Shown here piece after piece: positions 1 to 6,211 of a stretch of 10,693 nt of DNA. This DNA comes from DASWHX01 sp036397995 (GTDB lineage: Bacteria; Bacteroidota; Bacteroidia; Cytophagales; Cyclobacteriaceae). The DNA is taken from the NCBI GenBank assembly GCA_036397995.1, contig DASWHX010000214.1, forward strand, positions 1-10,693, given 5' to 3'. Below the pieces are notes generated by a model. The model did not search any database. It was given only the letters and a program-made list of their open reading frames with translations, and had not been told where the DNA came from. Position 1 is the stretch's first letter, and each line of letters starts with the position of its first letter. The position numbers were made by a program, and so were the translations under genes.

Positions 1-2
1 GT

Positions 3-188
3 TCCGGAATGGATAAATCACGGGATTTAAAATTTGATGAACTACAAATGAAACTGAGGCCGGAAATAGTTACAAACGGCGAATTTCAATCCGCAGGAAA
101 AGATCAGGAAAAGAAAGATAATGTAAAGTTGAATGGTGTGGGTGGCGACATCAAGCCAAATCCCGATAATAACCGTAAGAATATTTAG
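3..188 (+). CDS. 3' end of an unrecognised gene (5' part outside window)
   Basis: An open frame enters from the left edge and stops at TAG 186-188, giving about 61 C-terminal residues. The visible part is strongly hydrophilic and rich in Lys, Asp, Asn and Gly (ending DNNRKNI), with no membrane segment and no motif I can name. It looks like a flexible tail. The stop lies 12 bp before the start of the next gene, so the two may be cotranscribed. I cannot assign a function. That it is coding is supported only by the uninterrupted frame, its position and plausible composition. Confidence 0.55.
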   Translation, partial: SGMDKSRDLKFDELQMKLRPEIVTNGEFQSAGKDQEKKDNVKLNGVGGDIKPNPDNNRKNI

Positions 189-200
189 CAGATAAATGTC

Positions 201-878
201 ATGAGCTCCCTTTCATTTAACCTTTTGTCTTTAATGGCGATTATCATTATTATCTTATTATCTCTCTCGTTTTGGATGAAGAGCTCCAAAAAACTTTCTA
301 CGGAAAAAAGAAACCGCAATTTCATTACAATAAGAATTACGGTTTTTCTAATTGGTTTTGTTCTTGCCATTATTAGCGTGGAAAGAGGAGACTCAGCTTC
401 TCATGGACTTAAAATTCCGGATTTAATAGCGTGGATTGTTACAGTAATAATGATGATGGTTTTTGTTATTGCAATGTCGCGCGGTGCCAAAAATAAATCA
501 ATCCAAAAAGTGGTTCCATATTTAGCATATAATCACTGGAATTACAGCCGGATAGGTATAAATACTGTGACATGGGTATTATACCTGGCAGGGTATGAAT
601 ATCTGCTCCGAGGTATTTTGTTGTTTGAGTCTGTTGACAATTTCGGGGTAATAAATGCTGTGGCAATTAATGTAGTGATTTATGTTCTTATTCACACTCC
701 AAAGGGCTGGTTGGAGACTATAGGTTCTATACCCATGGGTTTTCTGCTTTGTGCTTTAACCATCGGTTCGGAGTCGGTAATCCCGGCGATACTGGTCCAC
801 GCTTCCATGTCGGTTTCTATTGATTTTTTTAGCATTATGAACAAGCAGCAGATGAGGAAATTGAGAGTTAAATCCTAA
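201..878 (+). CDS. CPBP-family (Abi/Rce1-like) multi-pass membrane protein, degenerate active site
   Basis: This 225-residue protein is strongly hydrophobic, with membrane segments at about 8-25, 43-60, 73-92, 118-140, 148-166 and 173-205. The order of motifs fits the CPBP intramembrane protease family (Rce1/Abi-like). Motif 1 is Y132-E133-YLL-R137-G in place of EExxxR. Motif 2 is Y161-xxx-H165 in place of FxxxH. Motif 3 is H200-xxx-S204 in place of HxxxN. The second Glu, the Arg and both His are kept. The first Glu and the Asn, catalytic in studied Rce1 proteins, are replaced by Tyr and Ser. It may therefore be a non-proteolytic or divergent member. ATG 201 is the first in-frame start after the upstream stop; its ribosome binding site is weak. 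In bacteria the family is linked to prenylated or peptide substrates and self-immunity, but nothing here points to a substrate. Confidence 0.75.
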   Translation: MSSLSFNLLSLMAIIIIILLSLSFWMKSSKKLSTEKRNRNFITIRITVFLIGFVLAIISVERGDSASHGLKIPDLIAWIVTVIMMMVFVIAMSRGAKNKSIQKVVPYLAYNHWNYSRIGINTVTWVLYLAGYEYLLRGILLFESVDNFGVINAVAINVVIYVLIHTPKGWLETIGSIPMGFLLCALTIGSESVIPAILVHASMSVSIDFFSIMNKQQMRKLRVKS

Positions 879-887
879 TTAGGTTTG
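861..887 (+). promoter_or_regulatory. Possible Bacteroidota-type promoter for the M19 dipeptidase gene
   Basis: TAGGTTTG at 880-887 is a full match to the -7 element TAnnTTTG, with TTG at 861-863 as a possible -33 element. The 16-nt gap is slightly shorter than the usual 17-23. It overlaps the end of the CPBP gene and would give a leader of roughly 80 nt before ATG 974. It is a sequence match only. Confidence 0.3.
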
Positions 888-973
888 AAAATGGTGAAAA
901 AAGAGACAGGTTTGAATCAGTAACAGTTGAATCTATTATAGCAAATTCAATTCGATTCCAAACCAAAGAACTT

Positions 974-2059
974 ATGCTAACCAGAAAACAGTTTCTTAAA
1001 AGGATGGCTGCAATCAGTGCTGCCACCACCCTTAGTGGATTTTATGGTTTTCAGTGTACTCCACGAAAAGTTAAAGAAGTGGTTGAAGGAAATGACATGA
1101 TCACTTTTGATTTGCACAGTCATCCCGGGCAATTTTTCTGGAAGGGGATTGAAGGGTTTAAGGGAGATGAGGGAGTGGTGAAAACAATTAATGAGATGAA
1201 TGAAGGTGGACTTAATGGTGGATTTATAAGTATGGTAAGTGATATGTTGGTGCTTAAGCGAACCGAAACCGGAATTGTGCCGGAAAGGAAATTTGAACCA
1301 GGGGAAGCCTGGCACGATATTAAAAGACAATTGTCTGTTATCAATGAACTTCTGCAAACTCTTGATGCTCATCAGGGCCTAAAGGCTTCTGATTTGATAA
1401 CTGACCCATCTTCGAACGTTGCTATTTACCTGGCATGTGAAGGAGGTGATTTTATTGGGGAAGATATTGAGAGGGTGGATCAAATTTATGAATCAGGGAT
1501 TCGTTCTATCCAGCTGGTGCATTATGCGCCAAATAATATAGGAGATTTGCAGACCCACGATGCAATCCACCAAGGATTATCAGAAATGGGTAGGGAAGTA
1601 GTGCGAAGAATGAATAGTCTGGGAATGGTAATAGATGTGGCGCATGCTTCTTTTGAAACGGTGAAGAACATCGCGGAAGTAACGGAACATCCGGTAATCC
1701 TTTCACATAGCATTTTGAAAATGGAAGCGGAGCGGCCAATTTCTGCTCGTGCTATAACTGCTGAACATGCTAAAGCGGTTGCTGAAACAGGAGGAGTTAT
1801 TGGCGCGTGGCCCTCTGGCTTTAATAGGAATTTTGATGAGTACGTTGAAAATATCTTGCGACTTATCGATGTTGTGGGTATAGACCATGTCGGGCTTGGA
1901 ACGGATATGGATAGCAATTTCCGACCTGTGATGGACAGTTATTTGCAGTTACCTGATTGGATAGCGGCACTGAAATGGAAAGGCTTATCCGAAGAGGAAA
2001 CACGTAAAGTTGCGGGAGGGAATGCCCTTCGGGTACTTCAGGGAGTTTTGAAAAGTTGA
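974..2059 (+). CDS. Membrane dipeptidase (peptidase family M19), exported
   Basis: This 361-residue protein is a zinc dipeptidase of the renal/membrane dipeptidase family, which cleaves dipeptides, including those with a D-residue at the second position, outside the cytoplasm. The N-terminus TRKQFLKR followed by a hydrophobic stretch (residues 11-27) resembles a Tat signal, with RK instead of RR. C28 could be a lipidation site but the lipobox is poor. Family landmarks are in order: DLHSHPG (H48, H50), the bridging glutamate in ACEGGDF (E156), the GIRSIQLVHYAPNN block (H183), DVAHAS (H224), LSHS (H245), GIDHVGLGTDMD (D311) and the C-terminal GGNALRVL. The first metal site reads HxH where the mammalian enzyme has HxD. 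Length fits the family. ATG 974 is chosen because it gives the complete export signal. It is preceded by a 95-bp gap with a possible promoter and looks monocistronic. Confidence 0.9.
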   Translation: MLTRKQFLKRMAAISAATTLSGFYGFQCTPRKVKEVVEGNDMITFDLHSHPGQFFWKGIEGFKGDEGVVKTINEMNEGGLNGGFISMVSDMLVLKRTETGIVPERKFEPGEAWHDIKRQLSVINELLQTLDAHQGLKASDLITDPSSNVAIYLACEGGDFIGEDIERVDQIYESGIRSIQLVHYAPNNIGDLQTHDAIHQGLSEMGREVVRRMNSLGMVIDVAHASFETVKNIAEVTEHPVILSHSILKMEAERPISARAITAEHAKAVAETGGVIGAWPSGFNRNFDEYVENILRLIDVVGIDHVGLGTDMDSNFRPVMDSYLQLPDWIAALKWKGLSEEETRKVAGGNALRVLQGVLKS

Positions 2060-2162
2060 TGCTTGTTGATATGAATTGCCATGAACAGGGGAATCAGATG
2101 ACTTAAATCATTTTAATTCAATAATAGTTCAGGTAACTTAATGCTTATTAAAGGAGTAAGTC
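2060..2162. other. Intergenic gap before the small membrane protein gene
   Basis: These 103 bp separate the dipeptidase stop from the small gene at 2163. I see no clear hairpin with a T-run and no TAnnTTTG element. The only clear signal is the ribosome binding site at its right end. Confidence 0.4.
2150..2156 (+). promoter_or_regulatory. Strong Shine-Dalgarno sequence for the 55-residue protein
   Basis: AAAGGAG ends 6 nt before ATG 2163. Most other genes here lack a recognisable Shine-Dalgarno sequence, so this one fixes the start and is the main argument that the short frame is translated. Confidence 0.75.
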
Positions 2163-2330
2163 ATGAAAATATTGTTAATTATTTTCGCAACATTAATTGG
2201 CATTGGACTTTCGCCGGTAGCGTTTTTATTAATGCCTTTTTTGGCATTAGCAACGATTATATGGGGGCTGTCATTAATGATTAGAGAATCAAGTCATTTT
2301 CACCGTCATTTTCACCATCATTCTCACTGA
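2163..2330 (+). CDS. Small membrane protein with His-rich C-terminal tail
   Basis: This 55-residue frame (ATG 2163, TGA 2328-2330) is almost entirely hydrophobic from residue 3 to 40, with a Pro at 18 and another at 25. This suggests one long or two short membrane helices forming a hairpin. A short basic/acidic joint (R41-E42) is followed by a tail holding seven His in the last eleven residues (HFHRHFHHHSH). The tail could bind a divalent metal such as Zn, Ni or Cu, but that is inference from composition. I do not recognise a family. Support for translation is the AAAGGAG six bases upstream, the clean two-part layout and the absence of any other gene here. It is below usual annotation length limits and easily missed. 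It stands alone between the M19 dipeptidase and the Rrf2 gene. Confidence 0.65.
   Translation: MKILLIIFATLIGIGLSPVAFLLMPFLALATIIWGLSLMIRESSHFHRHFHHHSH
2294..2329 (+). repeat. Three-copy 12-nt tandem repeat encoding the His-rich tail
   Basis: Unit TCATTTTCACCG at 2294-2305 is followed by TCATTTTCACCA (2306-2317) and a diverged copy, TCATTCTCACTG (2318-2329). The unit is four codons long, so copies add His-Phe-His-X without a frameshift. The third copy runs into the stop codon. The last eleven residues are thus a repeat product that could change length by slippage. Confidence 0.8.
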
Positions 2331-2474
2331 ATTAATTCAAACTTGCGGTGAATTGTCTGAGGAATGCAGGTTCATAAACAATTTTCATTCCCTTGGTTGA
2401 ATTTTTGTTATCCAAAACATTTGTGAAAATTTAATTGATTGCTAAATAGCCTTCAGCAAGATAGAAATGACGTA

Positions 2475-2489
2475 TCCATTGACAATGGA
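2475..2489. promoter_or_regulatory. Perfect palindrome upstream of the Rrf2 gene
   Basis: TCCATTG-A-CAATGGA has 7-bp arms around a single base, ending 73 bp before ATG 2563. It may be an operator for a regulator acting on the Rrf2 gene, or the centre of a dispersed intergenic repeat, because the flanking bases (AAATGACGT to the left, ATTACTGCGAGCC to the right) resemble such repeats. It does not match the palindrome after the Rrf2 gene. The rest of 2331-2562 shows nothing I can name beyond TATATTTC at 2535-2542, one base off a -7 element. Confidence 0.35.
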
Positions 2490-2562
2490 CATTACTGCGA
2501 GCCTCAACCTTCGGAGATCTAAAAAAGTAATGCTTATATTTCAGCTTTAGTAAATAAACTTT

Positions 2563-2997
2563 ATGTTTTCAAAATCCTGCCAGTATGCATTACAATCCAT
2601 TTTGTATATTGTACTTCACAATAAAGATGCCCGGCTTGTAGGCCTGAATGAAATTTCAGAATCACAAAAAATTCCCAGGCATTTCCTCAGCAAGATTCTG
2701 CAGCAATTGGTTAAGGCAAAAGTACTTAATTCCGCTAAGGGCCCGAATGGAGGATTTTCAATGAATAAATCACCGGAGAAACTGAATCTTATGACGGTGG
2801 TAAAAATAGTGGATGGGTTTGAAATCTTTGACCGTTGCGGAATAGGCCTAAAGACTTGTTCTGATAAGAATCCATGCCCGATTCACTTTAATTATAAAGA
2901 GGTAAAGCAAAGAATAAAAGACCTGCTTTCTGAAAAAACACTTTCTGAACTCGGAGAGGATGTTTTGAAAGGAAAATCCATAGTTTCTTACAGATAA
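2563..2997 (+). CDS. Rrf2-family transcriptional regulator with Fe-S-type Cys set
   Basis: This 144-residue protein is the usual size for the Rrf2 family. The N-terminal winged helix is plain: MFSKSCQYAL...YIVLH, then the recognition-helix region ISESQKIPRHFLSKILQQLVKAKVL (about 31-55) and the wing KGPNGGFSMNKSPEKLNLMTVVKIVDG (59-85). A Cys cluster follows: C92, C99, C105 with H108 in the segment CPIH. IscR uses three Cys and one His in the same order to hold a [2Fe-2S] cluster; NsrR also uses three Cys. An Fe-S cluster sensing O2, NO or cluster supply is therefore likely. The first gap is six residues, one longer than I recall for IscR. The gene is not within an obvious isc or suf cluster. 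The TTAGAC palindrome just downstream, in front of the thioesterase-nrdJ pair, is its most likely target. The start is the first ATG of the domain; its ribosome binding site is weak. Confidence 0.9.
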   Translation: MFSKSCQYALQSILYIVLHNKDARLVGLNEISESQKIPRHFLSKILQQLVKAKVLNSAKGPNGGFSMNKSPEKLNLMTVVKIVDGFEIFDRCGIGLKTCSDKNPCPIHFNYKEVKQRIKDLLSEKTLSELGEDVLKGKSIVSYR

Positions 2998-3034
2998 GAC
3001 TCAAAAATAACTAAGTCGGCGTAAACAAAGATAA

Positions 3035-3056
3035 AATTAGACTTTTAGGTCTAAAT
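3035..3056. promoter_or_regulatory. Candidate Rrf2 operator before the thioesterase-nrdJ unit
   Basis: TTAGAC (3037-3042) and GTCTAA (3049-3054) form perfect 6-bp arms around TTTTAG, with one more matching pair at 3035/3056. Size and AT-rich centre suit a dimeric winged-helix regulator. Just to the right lie near -7 elements TATCTTTT (3056-3063) and TATATTTT (3064-3071), each one base from TAnnTTTG, so a bound regulator would overlap the expected -33 region and repress. That the Rrf2 protein encoded next door binds here is inference. Confidence 0.5.
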
Positions 3057-3090
3057 ATCTTTTTATATTTTAGAGAAATTTTACTTCCCC

Positions 3091-3594
3091 ATGTTCCCAA
3101 AGGAGAACATTAATCTTGAAAACAAAGGCATTATAGGTGCCAGGGAGTCTGTTACCCTAATAAGTCATGTTGTTTTGTCGGAAGATACTAATTCACTCCA
3201 TATTCTGCTTGGCGGCAGGCTAATGGAATGGATGGATTTAGCTTCCGAAATTACTGCACAGAAGCATTCTCAATGTATTGCTCTGACAGCACGGATTCAG
3301 GAAATCAATTTTTACAAGAAAATAGGAGTAGGTGACATAGTTACTATAAAAGCTCAGATTACCCGTGTATTTAATTCCTCAATGGAAATTCTGGTAGAAG
3401 TATTTACTGAGCATGTTCCGGAGTTGGAAACAATAAAAACCTCTGATGGATTATTTACAATGGTGGCTGTGGATTTGAATGGCAAGCCAATTCGAATCCG
3501 GGATATTCAGCCGGAAACCGAAAAAGAAATCAGATTATTTAAAGAAGCGGGAGAAAGAAAGAAACAATCCTTGAAAAAAAAATTAAATAAATGA
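3091..3594 (+). CDS. Hotdog-fold acyl-CoA thioesterase
   Basis: This 167-residue protein matches the acyl-CoA hydrolase (YciA/BACH-type) branch of the hotdog superfamily, which hydrolyses acyl-CoA to free acid and CoA in the cytoplasm. The core signature is GGRLMEWMDLASEITAQKHS (41-60), with D49 at the position of the usual catalytic Asp and N34 before the GG turn. The strands INFYKKIGVGDIVTIKAQI (72-90) and NSSMEILVEVF (95-105) are the standard second half. The C-terminus (142-167) is a Lys/Glu-rich tail. The chain length suits a single hotdog domain that would assemble into oligomers. Its stop overlaps the nrdJ start as ATGA, so the two are almost certainly cotranscribed and probably translationally coupled. 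The acyl substrate and the reason for pairing with nrdJ are unknown. Confidence 0.85.
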   Translation: MFPKENINLENKGIIGARESVTLISHVVLSEDTNSLHILLGGRLMEWMDLASEITAQKHSQCIALTARIQEINFYKKIGVGDIVTIKAQITRVFNSSMEILVEVFTEHVPELETIKTSDGLFTMVAVDLNGKPIRIRDIQPETEKEIRLFKEAGERKKQSLKKKLNK

Positions 3595-6191
3595 TAGGCA
3601 TTACCCTGGAAATAGAGTTTGATAAAACTTTTGTAGAAAAGACTTCAACACAAAGCAAATCAAGTCCCAAGCAATCCTTCTCCTATGAAGAAGTTAAAGA
3701 AAGAACAGCTGAATATTTTGGTGGTGATGCACTGGCAGCCGAAGTATGGATAAATAAATATGCGTTAAAAGACTTTAGAGGAAATATTTATGAGCGTGAT
3801 CCTTCTGACATGCACAGAAGGATTTCCGGAGAATTATCACGAATAGAAAATGAGTATCCAAATCCAATTGGGGAAGAAGAAATTTTTCAACTGCTGGACC
3901 ACTTCAGGTATTTAGTTCCACAGGGAGGTCCCATGGCTGGTATAGGAAATGACAAACAGGTTGTCTCACTATCTAATTGCTTTGTAATTGGAAATCCTGG
4001 GAAATCAGATTCATACTCCGGAATAATGCGCATTGATGAAGAGCAGGTACAGCTAATGAAACGAAGAGGCGGTGTTGGTCATGACTTATCGCACATCCGG
4101 CCGCGTGGAAGTTCGGTAAAAAACAGTGCCGTAACCTCAACAGGCATTGTTACATTCATGGAACGATACTCCAACAGTACGAGGGAAGTAGCTCAGGATG
4201 GAAGGCGGGGAGCATTGATGTTAACTTTATCATCAAGGCATCCGGATATACTTGATTTTATTCATGCCAAGAAAGACAATGCCAAGGTTACCGGTGCCAA
4301 TATCTCAGTTAAGATCGATGACGAGTTTATGGAAGCCGTTCAGAATGATCAGCATTACTACTTGCAATTTCCAGTGGATGATAATAACCACCTGGTTAGT
4401 AAGAAAGTGAAAGCCAGGGTGATTTGGGATGCAATCGTGGACAGCGGATGGAGTTCAGCAGAACCAGGCATTCTTTTCTGGGATACAATTATAAGAGAGT
4501 CAGTAGCCGATTGCTATGCCAAGGATGGGTTCAAATCCATATCAACCAATCCTTGTGGTGAAATTCCATTATGTCCTTATGACAGTTGCCGGCTTTTAGC
4601 CATAAATCTGCTCAGCTATGTGAAGAACCCGTTTACTCCAGATGCAGAGTTTGATTTCAACCTTTTCGATAAGCATGCGGGAATGGCGCAGCGAATCATG
4701 GATGATATCATTGATCTTGAAATAGAAAAAATTGATAAAATAATCAAAAAAATTATTAGTGATCCGGAACCGTTTGATTTAAAACGTGTTGAATTAAATC
4801 TTTGGAAAAAAATTAAGAATAAATGTCAGGAAGGAAGAAGAATGGGGATTGGTATTACCGCGGAAGGGGATATGGTTGCGGCCATGGGGCTGAAATATGG
4901 CAGCCAGGAAGCAGTCAATTTATCCGAGAAAGTTCATAAATTTCTGGCCTTGGGGGTTTATCGAGCTTCAGTGAAACTGGCCGGAGAAAGAGGCGCATTT
5001 CCATTGTTTGATTTTAGCAAAGAAATCAAGAATCCTTTTATTAAAAGACTCGCTGCTGAAGACCCTGACCTATATAAGGAAATGAAGAAAAAAGGGAGAA
5101 GAAATATTTCCCTTTTAACCATTGCGCCAACCGGAACTACGAGCCTAATGACTCAAACAACTTCCGGAATTGAACCGGCCTTCAGCATTAGTTATAAAAG
5201 ACGAAGAAAACTAAGTGACAAGGAGCAGGACAAGAATGCGGACTTTGTTGATGAACTGGGAGATCGATGGTCTGAAACGTATGTATTCCATCATGGATTT
5301 AAATCCTGGCTTTTGGTAAACGGATACAATCCGGAGACTGTAATGCATTTTGATAATGATAAACTGGATGCAATAATAGCCAAATCACCCTATTCAAATT
5401 CTACTGCAAAAGATATTGACTGGATACAGAAAGTGAAGATGCAAGGGGCAATTCAAAAATGGGTAGACCACTCAATAAGCGTTACCGTAAATGTACCCAA
5501 GGAAACAACCAGGGAACAAATAAGTGAAATTTATCTAAAGGCATGGGAAAATGGGTGCAAAGGAGTAACTATTTACAGGGAAGGTTCCCGTTCTGGAGTC
5601 CTGGTTCGAAAAGACGACAAAAAGGATTTGTATGATATAAAGGAAAATCACGCCCCCCGCAGGCCTAAAATCCTGAAGGCAAAAATCCTCAGGTTTTTGA
5701 ACAATGAGGAAAAGTGGATTGCCATTGTGGGGATGCTAAATGACAAGCCTTATGAAATCTTTACCGGTAAAGCCGAAGACTCATTTGCAATTCTTTCTAC
5801 TGTTAATGAAGGCTGGGTAATCAAAAATAAACTCAAGGATTCTCAAACCCGCTATGATTTCCAATATGCAGATAAGGCTGGTTACAGAATAACCATTGAA
5901 GGATTGAGCCGGTGTTTTGATCCTGAGTATTGGAATTATGCGAAATTGATTTCCGGAGTGCTGAGGCATGGCATGCCTCTTAAATTCGTAGTAGACCTGG
6001 TAGATAATCTTAGCCTGGAAGGTGCTTCGCTAAACACCTGGAAAAACGGAGTATCGCGTGCGTTGGGCAAATTTATTCCTGATGGCACAACTCCAATCAA
6101 TCAGGGTTGCCCTGAATGTGAGCAAGAATCACTTGTTTACCAGGAAGGTTGCATCACCTGCAAGAACTGCGGGTACTCAAAATGTAAGTAA
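3591..6191 (+). CDS. nrdJ: Class II (adenosylcobalamin-dependent) ribonucleoside reductase
   Basis: This 866-residue enzyme makes deoxyribonucleotides from ribonucleotides using a thiyl radical generated from adenosylcobalamin; it needs no oxygen and no small subunit. Active-site residues are all visible: C130 (LSNCFVI) and C333 (DSC) form the redox pair, and N320, C322 and E324 in NPCGEIPL are the catalytic triad with C322 the thiyl residue. The phosphate-binding loop is PTGTTSLMTQTTSGIEP (513-529). Residues about 690-835 form the TSCPD domain typical of NrdJ (LISGVLRHGMPLKFVVDLV at 786-804). The C-terminus has C840/C843, C854, C857/C860 and C865 (CGYSKC), the zinc-ribbon and shuttling-cysteine end. 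No ATP-cone precedes the core, so overall-activity control by ATP/dATP at that site is not expected. The start overlaps the thioesterase stop by four bases. It appears full length and functional. Confidence 0.96.
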   Translation: MIGITLEIEFDKTFVEKTSTQSKSSPKQSFSYEEVKERTAEYFGGDALAAEVWINKYALKDFRGNIYERDPSDMHRRISGELSRIENEYPNPIGEEEIFQLLDHFRYLVPQGGPMAGIGNDKQVVSLSNCFVIGNPGKSDSYSGIMRIDEEQVQLMKRRGGVGHDLSHIRPRGSSVKNSAVTSTGIVTFMERYSNSTREVAQDGRRGALMLTLSSRHPDILDFIHAKKDNAKVTGANISVKIDDEFMEAVQNDQHYYLQFPVDDNNHLVSKKVKARVIWDAIVDSGWSSAEPGILFWDTIIRESVADCYAKDGFKSISTNPCGEIPLCPYDSCRLLAINLLSYVKNPFTPDAEFDFNLFDKHAGMAQRIMDDIIDLEIEKIDKIIKKIISDPEPFDLKRVELNLWKKIKNKCQEGRRMGIGITAEGDMVAAMGLKYGSQEAVNLSEKVHKFLALGVYRASVKLAGERGAFPLFDFSKEIKNPFIKRLAAEDPDLYKEMKKKGRRNISLLTIAPTGTTSLMTQTTSGIEPAFSISYKRRRKLSDKEQDKNADFVDELGDRWSETYVFHHGFKSWLLVNGYNPETVMHFDNDKLDAIIAKSPYSNSTAKDIDWIQKVKMQGAIQKWVDHSISVTVNVPKETTREQISEIYLKAWENGCKGVTIYREGSRSGVLVRKDDKKDLYDIKENHAPRRPKILKAKILRFLNNEEKWIAIVGMLNDKPYEIFTGKAEDSFAILSTVNEGWVIKNKLKDSQTRYDFQYADKAGYRITIEGLSRCFDPEYWNYAKLISGVLRHGMPLKFVVDLVDNLSLEGASLNTWKNGVSRALGKFIPDGTTPINQGCPECEQESLVYQEGCITCKNCGYSKCK

Positions 6192-6211
6192 AAAACTCTG
6201 GTCTATTTTTT
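6190..6211. terminator. Possible weak bidirectional terminator between nrdJ and the lyase gene
   Basis: Six A (6190-6195) and six T (6206-6211) flank a 10-nt centre, so either strand could form an A/T stem with a T-run in the convergent 11-bp gap. There is no GC-rich stem, so this is weak. It is listed because the two opposing genes leave no room for a normal terminator outside coding sequence. Confidence 0.2.

Noticed and set aside
977..1917. Long minus-strand open frames opposite the dipeptidase gene (977-1372, 1522-1917)
   Set aside because: They lie wholly inside a clear M19 coding sequence, have no recognisable motif and look like antisense shadows.
2294..2329. Short repeats as a CRISPR array
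   Set aside because: The units are 12 nt, directly adjacent without spacers, and coding.
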